Shown: piece after piece, positions 1-5,350 of the stretch
Layout of the letters: each line of letters starts with the position of its first letter
Numbering within the stretch: position 1 is the first letter of the stretch
NCBI GenBank assembly: GCA_020441225.1
Contig: JAGRMP010000356.1
Span: forward strand, 1-7,576
Direction of reading: 5' to 3'
DNA length: 7,576 bases
DNA from: Maritimibacter sp.
Lineage (GTDB): Bacteria > Pseudomonadota > Alphaproteobacteria > Rhodobacterales > Rhodobacteraceae
Made by a program: the position numbers and the translations under genes
The notes under the pieces: model-generated
What the model saw: the letters and a program-made list of their open reading frames with translations, nothing else
Told to the model about the DNA's origin: nothing
Databases searched by the model: none

Positions 1-108
1 CGTGCGGCAAGGGGATGTCGTTTTCACGCCCGATATGCCGCTATCTCACCCGAGCGCCCCCGGAGGGCAGTGTATCGCTGGAGGACCAGGATCAAGCGGA
101 GAGTGACC
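1..108. other. Upstream region of the MttB-family gene, no gene recognised
   Basis: No coding sequence can be supported here. Reading frames that cross it are extensions of the downstream gene or antisense shadows. I found no convincing -35/-10 pair. The last few bases contain the ribosome binding site of the next gene. The region may hold the end or promoter of something lying before the window start. Confidence 0.5.
98..103 (+). promoter_or_regulatory. Ribosome binding site that fixes the MttB-family start
   Basis: GGAGAG lies five bases before ATG 109. The in-frame GTG codons at 70 and 103 would add residues rich in Arg and Trp unlike the family. GTG 103 overlaps the Shine-Dalgarno sequence itself, so ATG 109 is the better start. 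Confidence 0.6.
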
Positions 109-1659
109 ATGGCCGAGACCGAAGCCCCCAGGCGCAAACGTGGCGGCAGCGGCGGTGGCGCGGCGCGGCGCGCAGCGCGAACCGAGACCGGCCCGGTGAC
201 GGTGCCGCGGCTCACCCGCAACATCCCCGATTACGAACTGCTCTCGGAAGAGGCGCTCGCGATCATCGAGCACAACGCCGAGACCGTGCTCGAGGAAATC
301 GGCGTGGTGTTCTCGGAAAACCCCGCGGCCCTCGAACGCTGGAGAGCGGCCGGTGCCACGGTCGTCGGCGAACGGGTACATCTCCCCCGCGGGCTGGCGC
401 GGAAATTGTGCGAAACCGCCCCCGCGCGGTTCACCCAATACGCCCGCAACCCGGCGAACAACGTCGAGATCGGCGGCCGCGACCTGGTGCTCGCCCCGGT
501 CTACGGCCCCCCCTTCGTGCGCGATGCTGCGGGCGGGCGGCGCTACGCGACGATGGACGATTTCAACAATTTCGTCCGTCTCGGACAGATGTCGAAATGG
601 CTGCACCATTCCGGCGGCACGGTCTGCGAACCCACCGACATTCCGGTAAACAAGCGCCATCTCGACATGCTGTTTGCGCATATGACGCTGTCGGACAAGC
701 CGTTCATGGGCTCGGTCACCGAACCCTCGCGCGCCGCAGACGCGGTCGAAATGGCCAAGATCCTGTTCGGTGCCGAGTTCGTCGATACACACCCGGTGAT
801 GGTCTCGCTGATCAACATCAACTCGCCGCTCACCTTCGACGCGACGATGATGGGCGCGCTCGAAGTCTACGCCGAAGCCGGTCAGGCCTGCATCATCTCG
901 CCCTTCATCGTCGGCGGCGCGATGGCGCCGGTCAGCGTCGCGGGCACGCTCACCCAGGTCTTTGCCGAGGTGATGGCGGGGGTGGCCTACAGCCAGCTCG
1001 TGCGCCCCGGCGCGCCGGTGATCTTCGGCGCCTTCGTGACCTCGATCGACATGAACTCGGGCGCGCCCACCTTCGGGACGCCCGAGGCCGCCCAGATCAC
1101 CCTCGGCGCGGGCCAGCTCGCCCGCCGTCTCGGCCTGCCGTTCCGCTCCGGCGGCGGCTTCACCGGCTCGAAACTGCCCGATGCGCAGGCGGGGTACGAA
1201 AGCGCCAACTCGCTGCAGACGGCACTTCAGGCCGGGGTCAATTTCATGCTCCACGCCTGCGGCTGGCTCGAGGGCGGGCTGGTGGCGAGTTTCGAGAAAT
1301 TCGTCATCGATGCCGACCAGCTCGGCGCGCTGCACAAGATGGCCGCCGGGATCACGGTCAACGACGATACCCTGGCGCTGGATGCGATCCGCGAAGTCGG
1401 ACCGGGCGGGCATTACCTCGGCTGCGCCCATACCCAGGCAAATTTCCGCGACGCCTTCTGGCGCTCGGAGGTGTTCGACTTCAAGCCCTTCGAGACCTGG
1501 GACGAAGAGGGCGCGCGCGACACCCAAGGGCTCGCGAGCGCCAAGGTCGCGAAAATGCTCGCGACTTACTCCGAACCGCCGATCGACCCGGACGTGCGCG
1601 CGGCCCTTGCGGCCTACGTCGCCGAGCGCAAGGCATCGATGCCCGACGCCTTCGTCTGA
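109..1659 (+). CDS. Trimethylamine methyltransferase (MttB) family protein, non-pyrrolysine type
   Basis: The product is a 516-residue protein of the MttB superfamily (COG5598). Members form TIM barrels that move a methyl group from a quaternary or tertiary amine (trimethylamine, glycine betaine and related compounds) to a cobalamin bound on a partner corrinoid protein. After a basic, Gly/Ala/Arg-rich leader (about residues 1-33), family-typical sequence starts at LTRNIPDYELLSEEAL. The block GFTGSKLPDAQAGYES lies at about residues 350-365, near where archaeal MttB carries pyrrolysine; here the frame is open with no in-frame TAG. There is no signal peptide or membrane segment, so the enzyme is cytosolic. 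Start ATG 109 is preceded by GGAGAG. No corrinoid-protein or methyltransferase-activating gene is visible in the window, so the substrate cannot be assigned. Glycine betaine or another methylamine is possible. Family assignment is firm; substrate is unknown. Confidence 0.9.
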   Translation: MAETEAPRRKRGGSGGGAARRAARTETGPVTVPRLTRNIPDYELLSEEALAIIEHNAETVLEEIGVVFSENPAALERWRAAGATVVGERVHLPRGLARKLCETAPARFTQYARNPANNVEIGGRDLVLAPVYGPPFVRDAAGGRRYATMDDFNNFVRLGQMSKWLHHSGGTVCEPTDIPVNKRHLDMLFAHMTLSDKPFMGSVTEPSRAADAVEMAKILFGAEFVDTHPVMVSLININSPLTFDATMMGALEVYAEAGQACIISPFIVGGAMAPVSVAGTLTQVFAEVMAGVAYSQLVRPGAPVIFGAFVTSIDMNSGAPTFGTPEAAQITLGAGQLARRLGLPFRSGGGFTGSKLPDAQAGYESANSLQTALQAGVNFMLHACGWLEGGLVASFEKFVIDADQLGALHKMAAGITVNDDTLALDAIREVGPGGHYLGCAHTQANFRDAFWRSEVFDFKPFETWDEEGARDTQGLASAKVAKMLATYSEPPIDPDVRAALAAYVAERKASMPDAFV

Positions 1660-1664
1660 GCCGT

Positions 1665-1704
1665 CCGCGCGCGCCGGGCGAACGGAGCGCGGCGCGACGC
1701 GCGG
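1665..1704 (+). terminator. GC-rich stem-loop between convergent genes, possible bidirectional terminator
   Basis: CCGCGCG (1665-1671) pairs with CGCGCGG (1698-1704), and CGCCG (1672-1676) pairs with CGGCG (1690-1694). This gives a 12-bp stem with a three-base bulge and a 13-base loop. It begins five bases after the MttB-family stop and ends 21 bases before the end of the facing DUF6477 gene. There is no T-run on either side, so intrinsic termination is uncertain. Confidence 0.3.
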
Positions 1705-1725
1705 GCAGGGGCAGGGGAGGCAGGA

Positions 1726-2022
1726 TCAGGCGACCCGGTTTTCACGCGGCAACAGCCGCGCCTCGGCCATGAGCGCGATCAGGATCTCGACATGGCGGGC
1801 GGCGGAATAGGCCGCGCCGCCGGACTTGCGGATTTCCTCAAGCCGGGCTTCTTCTTCCAACAGGCGCGGCAGCGCACTGGCCGGCGCAGGCGCGGAGGGC
1901 GCGCGCATCACCCGGCGCAGATCGCGTTCGCGGTTGTACTCGGCGAGCCCGAACCTGGCGGCACGGATCAGCAGTTTCGGACGGCGCAGGCGGCGCAGGA
2001 CAGCGAGGGGGTGATCGGACAT
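1726..2022 (-). CDS. DUF6477 family small protein
   Basis: The 98-residue product matches my recollection of the DUF6477 family, found in Rhodobacterales. It starts MSDHPLAVLRRLRRPKLLIR, then has a basic helical stretch (AEYNRERDLRRVMR, residues 27-40), an Ala/Pro linker, an acidic helix (LPRLLEEEARLEEIRK) and a C-terminal helix (AARHVEILIALMAEARLL). It is predicted to be all-helical, soluble and without a signal peptide; its function is unknown. ATG 2022 was chosen because GGAGG sits five bases upstream. The in-frame ATGs at 2034 and 2052 lack an equally good site. It is divergent from the GafA-like gene across a 240-base region, so the two may share control. Whether it is the equivalent of rcc01866, the gene numbered next to gafA in R. 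capsulatus, cannot be decided here. Confidence 0.85.
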   Translation of the reverse strand: MSDHPLAVLRRLRRPKLLIRAARFGLAEYNRERDLRRVMRAPSAPAPASALPRLLEEEARLEEIRKSGGAAYSAARHVEILIALMAEARLLPRENRVA

Positions 2023-2027
2023 TGTGG

Positions 2028-2032
2028 CCTCC
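2028..2032 (-). promoter_or_regulatory. Ribosome binding site deciding the DUF6477 start
   Basis: A perfect GGAGG on the minus strand lies five bases upstream of ATG 2022. This favours the 98-residue product over the 108-residue version starting at 2052. Confidence 0.7.
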
Positions 2033-2120
2033 ATGAGTGTGAGTCGCCTCAATCATTCCACAACCCTTACGGGTGTTGCGTCCGGGCGCCTTTCAGCGCG
2101 CGCGCACCCCAGACCATCGT

Positions 2121-2140
2121 AATATATGAGCAATTATATT
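2121..2140. repeat. 20-bp AT-rich perfect inverted repeat, operator-like
   Basis: AATATA (2121-2126) and TATATT (2135-2140) are exact inverted copies separated by eight bases. Size and symmetry suit a dimeric DNA-binding protein. It lies 18 bases before the CtrA-like site. It lacks the CT...AG ends of a classical lux box. Each arm also reads as a possible -10 hexamer, so promoter use is the main alternative. Confidence 0.4.
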
Positions 2141-2158
2141 CGACCCTGTCGCGTTGGA

Positions 2159-2174
2159 TTAACCTTACGGTAAC
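2159..2174 (+). promoter_or_regulatory. Putative CtrA binding site upstream of the gafA-like gene
   Basis: The sequence is TTAA, seven bases, then GTAAC, against the alphaproteobacterial CtrA consensus TTAA-N7-TTAAC. Eight of nine defined bases match with exact spacing. It ends 88 bases before the GafA-like start and lies 136 bases from the DUF6477 start, so it could serve either gene. Published work on R. capsulatus shows gafA is controlled by CtrA, which fits. Binding here is inferred from sequence only. Confidence 0.6.
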
Positions 2175-2262
2175 CAATTTGGGATCATTGTGGCATGCAT
2201 AACTCGCCCAATAGTTGTCTGCCAACGACCAGAACGGCGAGCGGTCCAAATGAGGGGATGTC

Positions 2263-3393
2263 ATGGGAGCCTCACATTCTCCCGGGGTGCGGCCTGATGC
2301 CGTCGCACCGCCGAACTGGTTGCCGACGCCTGTCCGGACGTATCTCGCCCATACCGAGGCGGGCACGAGTATCCGGGCGCTGGCACGCAAGGCCGGAGTC
2401 CACCCATCCACGGTGCTGCGCCAGGTGCGCCGAACCGAGATGTTGCGGGACGATCCGCTTGCCGACGCGGCACTCAACCGGCTGGGCCGCTTTTGGAACG
2501 CACGCCAAACGCCCGGTCGGGACATGTCCAACAACCAGGATCCGCTGCTCATGACTGCCCCGAAGGATGACGACCTGCGCCTCGCGCGCGAATCCCTGCG
2601 CGTGCTGCGCGCGCTTCTCGAAACCGACACCCTCCTGGTCATCGCCGATGGCGTCGAGGACGCGGTCGTCGTGCATAACGACGGCGACGGCCGCCCGGTG
2701 CGCCGCGCGGTGCTCACCCGTGACGTGGCCGAGGCGCTTGCGCTGAAGGAATTCATCTCCGGCACCGTGTCGGGACGGATCGCGCGCTATTCGATCACCC
2801 CCGCCGGCCGTTCCGAGGTGCGCCGACTGCTGGCCGAGACCGAGTCGCGCCGCGCCAGCGCGCGGGGGCAGGCGGAAGACACGGACGTGATCGATGCCGG
2901 GGAGCTGTTCCTGGGCGGCGAACGCAACCGCAAATCGCGCAAACGCACCGCCGGGGCGGAATCGCCTCTCCTTGTCCTCGCCCGCCGCAAACGCGGCTCC
3001 GGCGAAGCCTGGCTCACCCCGGACCTCGTCGCCGCGGGACTGAGGTTTCGCGAGAACTGGGAGATTGCCCGCCTCGGCGGCGAGATCACCCGCGACTGGG
3101 ACAAACTCGTCGCCGGTCGGGTCTCGTCGGGCGGCGCACGGGTGGCGTCCGGCGGCGGCGCGACCCGGCGGCTCGAAGCCGAGCAGGCGCTCAACGCCGC
3201 GATCCGCGCGCTCGGACCGGACATGGCCGAAACCGTCATCCTCGCGGTCTGCCAGGATCAGGGCATGGAAGATGTGGAAGACCGGCTCGATTTCCCCGCC
3301 CGCTCCGGCAAGATCGTGCTGCGGATCGCGCTCCACATGCTCGCGCGTCACTACGCCGAGGCCGGTTCCGAGGGCTATGACCTGATCTATTGA
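2263..3393 (+). CDS. gafA: GafA-like gene transfer agent activator (HTH plus DUF6456 domain)
   Basis: This 376-residue cytosolic DNA-binding regulator has three parts. A helix-turn-helix lies at about residues 35-57 (SIRALARKAGVHPSTVLRQV). A winged-helix-like segment (about 105-192) ends in YSITPAGRSEVRRLLAE. After a basic linker (around NRKSRKR), a DUF6456 domain (about 235-366) has a C-terminal part, ALGPDMAETVIL...FPARSGKIVLRIAL, that resembles sigma-70 region 4. The same order is known in Rhodobacterales GafA, which in R. capsulatus binds the GTA promoter and contacts RNA polymerase; Caulobacter has separate GafY and GafZ proteins with related roles. Start ATG 2263 has AGGGG five bases upstream. 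A CtrA-like box lies upstream. No GTA structural genes are in this window, which is normal because gafA is unlinked to that cluster in R. capsulatus. The DUF6456 assignment is strong; orthology to GafA is inferred from architecture and control region. Confidence 0.72.
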   Translation: MGASHSPGVRPDAVAPPNWLPTPVRTYLAHTEAGTSIRALARKAGVHPSTVLRQVRRTEMLRDDPLADAALNRLGRFWNARQTPGRDMSNNQDPLLMTAPKDDDLRLARESLRVLRALLETDTLLVIADGVEDAVVVHNDGDGRPVRRAVLTRDVAEALALKEFISGTVSGRIARYSITPAGRSEVRRLLAETESRRASARGQAEDTDVIDAGELFLGGERNRKSRKRTAGAESPLLVLARRKRGSGEAWLTPDLVAAGLRFRENWEIARLGGEITRDWDKLVAGRVSSGGARVASGGGATRRLEAEQALNAAIRALGPDMAETVILAVCQDQGMEDVEDRLDFPARSGKIVLRIALHMLARHYAEAGSEGYDLIY

Positions 3394-3473
3394 GGGCGCA
3401 TCTCCGCGGCGACGGCCCCGAGGCGCGCCGGCGCTGCCCGGCCCGGAGCCGCAGGAGCCCCCGTTCCGCAGGC
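3394..3473. other. Short convergent intergenic spacer
   Basis: These 80 GC-rich bases separate the convergent GafA-like and pseudo-receiver-like genes. They contain a direct GGAGCC repeat three bases apart, but no stem with a T-run that would count as a terminator. Confidence 0.4.
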
Positions 3474-3899
3474 CTAGTCGCGGTCGGCGAGCACGATCAG
3501 ATCGAAATCCAGCGCCGGGAACCGGTCGGTGATCTCGCGGCGGACCAGGTGCGGATCCGGCACCATGGGTGCGACCGCGCGGTATTTGCCGCGGTAGCCG
3601 GCGGCAACGAGCCGCTCCGCGAGATCGAGACAGTCGAAGCCGGGTCCCACCAGGGAAGAAAAGACCACGTCCGGCCGGATCCGTTCGAGCGCGTCCCGGG
3701 TCACGTCCGCAAAGGGCAGGCAGGTGAGGTTTGCCGCATCGGGACTGTCCGTCAGGCTGCGCGGCGGCACCATGTCGCCCACGGCCAGGAACCGGGGCTC
3801 GGTGTTCTCCTGGTGTCCGGGCCTCCCCGTTTCGGCTTCCGGACCGGGGCCTGAGTTTGTATCCGTACCTGCAGGCGTCCGCCTGTCGTCCCGAATCAT
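3474..3899 (-). CDS. Conserved-looking hypothetical protein with receiver-like segment
   Basis: I do not recognise a named family. The 141-residue product has a polar, low-complexity start (residues 1-35), then an alpha/beta part. Residues 76-97 (PDVVFSSLVGPGF followed by DCLDLAERL) align by eye with the segment around the phospho-acceptor of response-regulator receiver domains (PDxVLLDLxLPGxDGLELxRRL). Ser82 stands where the phosphorylated Asp would be. The following AGYRGKYRAVAP resembles the next strand of a receiver. There is no signal peptide or membrane segment. It is divergent from phoR across 238 bases and convergent with the GafA-like gene. ATG 3899 has a GGAAGGGG eight bases upstream; GTG 3782 or ATG 3773 are alternative starts that would drop the low-complexity leader. 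It could be a degenerate receiver that binds protein without phosphorylation, or an unrelated Rossmann-like fold. Confidence 0.65.
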   Translation of the reverse strand: MIRDDRRTPAGTDTNSGPGPEAETGRPGHQENTEPRFLAVGDMVPPRSLTDSPDAANLTCLPFADVTRDALERIRPDVVFSSLVGPGFDCLDLAERLVAAGYRGKYRAVAPMVPDPHLVRREITDRFPALDFDLIVLADRD

Positions 3900-4137
3900 C
3901 CGGCCTGCCCCTTCCGTGTTCGACCGGCCCGGGGCGGTCGAACACCACCCGCGAGACGTGTATACCCCGAGTCGTTTTCTACTATGGAGGGACGTGAGGC
4001 CGCGTGCAACCCGCCCCGGGTCCTCGGGCCGGACCTGCCCGCCCCCCGTTGGCGCCGCGGGGCTTGTGGACCGCGGCCTTTACAGCCGCGCCCGGCTGAC
4101 CGAAGCTCCGCGCGAATCCCCCCCGCGTGGAGCCGCC
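3900..4137. promoter_or_regulatory. Divergent region between the hypothetical gene and phoR
   Basis: This 238-base region should hold promoters for both genes. TACTAT at 3980-3985 could be a plus-strand -10, but no -35 matches it at normal spacing. No Pho box is visible, so phoR may not be controlled in the same way as pstS. Frames open through here extend phoR or are shadows, with composition unlike protein-coding sequence. Confidence 0.45.
4072..4090 (+). repeat. Small inverted repeat in the phoR leader
   Basis: CGCGGC (4072-4077) and GCCGCG (4085-4090) are perfect inverted copies with a seven-base loop, 47 bases before the phoR start. In RNA this would be a six-bp all-GC hairpin ahead of the ribosome binding site. 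Such short GC stems arise often by chance at this base composition. Confidence 0.3.
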
Positions 4138-5157
4138 ATGACCCCGGACGACTTCGTCAAAGCCACCCCGATGCCCGCAGGGTATATCGGCGCCGACGGC
4201 CGTATCGGCGCGCTCAACGACGGGCTCGCCGGGCTGTTCGGTCCCGAAATACGGGGGCGGCATTACATTACCGCCTTCCGCCAGCCCACGCTTCTCGACC
4301 GGATCGAGGCGGCGCTTGCGACGGCCACCCGCACCCAGGGCACCTATATCGGCCGACAGGCCGGGCGCGACACGACCCTTGAGGTCACCATTTCGCCGTT
4401 GGGCGGGGGGGTGATGGTGTTTTTCGAAGACCTCACCCATCTCGCCGAGGCCGGAGAGCGGCGCTCGGAATTCGTTGCGAATGTCAGCCACGAGCTGCGC
4501 ACGCCGCTCACTGCGATCTCCGGCTTCATCGAAACCCTGCGCGGCCCGGCGCGCGACGATTCCGAGGCCCGGGACCGGTTCCTCGACATCATGGAGCGCG
4601 AAGCGCGGCGGATGAACCGGCTGGTCGATGACCTCCTGTCGCTGTCGCGGGTCGAGGACGTCGAACGGATGCGACCGCTCGACCGGGTCGACGCGGCGGC
4701 GCTGGTCAAGGGCGCGGCGGCGGGGCTTGCGCCCCAGGCCGAGCTGCGGGGAGTCGCGATCGAGGTGGTCGGCTGCGACACCGCACGGCTGATCCCCGGC
4801 GACGCCGATCAGCTGACACAGGTCTTCGCCAACCTGGTCGAAAACGCGATCAAGTACGGCCGCGAAGGGGGGCGGGTGCGGATCGACGTGGAACAGCTCG
4901 GCTCGGCCGCGGTGCTCAAGGGGGCAGGGCTGCGGATCGCGGTCCAGGATGACGGCGAGGGAATCGACGCCCGCCATCTCGGGCGACTCACCGAGCGATT
5001 CTACCGCGTCGACAGCCATCGGTCGCGCGGCATGGGCGGGACCGGGCTGGGCCTGGCCATCGTCAAGCACATCGTCAACCGCCACCGCGGCCGGCTGCGG
5101 ATCGAGAGCGAACCCGGGCAAGGCTCTACCTTCACGGTGTTTCTGCCGCTCGACTGA
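4138..5157 (+). CDS. phoR: Phosphate regulon sensor histidine kinase PhoR (soluble form)
   Basis: This 339-residue kinase should autophosphorylate on His and pass phosphate to the response regulator PhoB when phosphate is scarce. A PAS-like domain occupies about residues 8-100. The HisKA H-box is FVANVSHELRTPL with His118 as phospho-acceptor. The HATPase domain has an N box (NLVENAIKYG, 232-241), G1 (DDGEGI, 271-276), F box (ERFYRVD, 286-292) and G2 (GGTGLGL, 300-306), so all catalytic motifs are present. No transmembrane segment is visible, unlike E. coli PhoR (431 residues, membrane-anchored). It therefore appears cytosolic, presumably recruited to the Pst transporter through PhoU. ATG 4138 is chosen because GGAG lies five bases upstream and PAS-type sequence starts directly. 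The frame stays open back to 3724, but that part is proline/arginine-rich and unlike coding sequence. The pst genes follow on the same strand, separated by a Pho box. Confidence 0.9.
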   Translation: MTPDDFVKATPMPAGYIGADGRIGALNDGLAGLFGPEIRGRHYITAFRQPTLLDRIEAALATATRTQGTYIGRQAGRDTTLEVTISPLGGGVMVFFEDLTHLAEAGERRSEFVANVSHELRTPLTAISGFIETLRGPARDDSEARDRFLDIMEREARRMNRLVDDLLSLSRVEDVERMRPLDRVDAAALVKGAAAGLAPQAELRGVAIEVVGCDTARLIPGDADQLTQVFANLVENAIKYGREGGRVRIDVEQLGSAAVLKGAGLRIAVQDDGEGIDARHLGRLTERFYRVDSHRSRGMGGTGLGLAIVKHIVNRHRGRLRIESEPGQGSTFTVFLPLD

Positions 5158-5197
5158 GGCGAGGACAGCATCCGGCCCGGCGACAGTGACGCGGCGT

Positions 5198-5220
5198 CGC
5201 GGGGATTGCCGTGGCCCGCG
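5198..5220 (+). terminator. Weak stem-loop after phoR
   Basis: CGCGGG (5198-5203) pairs with CCCGCG (5215-5220) around an 11-base loop, 40 bases after the phoR stop and just before the Pho box. There is no T-run. It could separate phoR transcription from the pst operon, but the evidence is only the short stem and its position. Confidence 0.22.
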
Positions 5221-5227
5221 CGACCCT

Positions 5228-5260
5228 GCGTTACAAAACTGTTACACAGCCGTCATAAAA
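5228..5260 (+). promoter_or_regulatory. Triple tandem Pho box (PhoB binding site) upstream of pstS
   Basis: Three 11-base units follow each other without a gap: GCGTTACAAAA (5228-5238), CTGTTACACAG (5239-5249) and CCGTCATAAAA (5250-5260). Each matches the PhoB half-site pattern, CTGTCAT or CTGTTAC followed by an A-rich four bases, at the 11-bp period that places PhoB molecules on one DNA face. It lies 90 bases before the pstS start. TAGACC at 5278-5283 is a weak candidate -10. By known PhoB action this box would replace the -35 element and switch on pstS and following genes in low phosphate. Confidence 0.85.
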
Positions 5261-5350
5261 GCTTTGCTGCGCGGGCCTAGACCGCCGCTCAGGACGCCGA
5301 GCTACGAAGCGTGCGCGCCCCCGTGTGAAACCAATCCTCAGGAGACAGAT

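Larger units (their letters stand above)
2023..2262. promoter_or_regulatory. Divergent regulatory region between DUF6477 gene and gafA-like gene
   Basis: This 240-base region is clearly richer in A+T than its surroundings and has no plausible gene. It must carry the promoters of both divergent genes. It contains a CtrA-box-like site, an AT-rich palindrome and two copies of CCTTACGG, listed separately. TATATT occurs as a possible -10 in both directions within the palindrome, but no good -35 is found at 16-18 bases, so transcription starts cannot be placed. AGGGG lies five bases before ATG 2263. Confidence 0.65.

Noticed and set aside
21..46. TTTTCA / CTATCT as a promoter for the MttB-family gene
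   Set aside because: The 14-base spacing is too short and both hexamers are poor matches.
46..1527. 493-codon open frame antisense to the MttB-family gene
   Set aside because: Its translation is rich in Arg, His, Gly and Asp with no family resemblance. It mirrors the codon bias of the clearly homologous sense gene.
2063..2074. ACCC-TTAC-GGGT inverted repeat upstream of the DUF6477 gene
   Set aside because: Arms of only four bases are expected by chance; I kept only the repeated CCTTACGG octamer as a finding.
2272..3948. 558-codon minus-strand open frame covering the GafA-like and hypothetical genes
   Set aside because: It overlaps a gene with clear domain structure and reads as Arg/Gly/Ala-rich shadow sequence. 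It also overlaps the minus-strand gene at 3474-3899 in a different frame.
3724..4137. Upstream extension of phoR by 138 codons
   Set aside because: The extension overlaps the divergent gene's 5' part and is Pro/Arg/Ser-rich without domain features. ATG 4138 has a good ribosome site and directly precedes the PAS-like sequence.
3984..4382. Small plus-strand open frame starting in the phoR leader
   Set aside because: It runs out of frame into phoR and its translation is Arg/Pro-rich shadow sequence.
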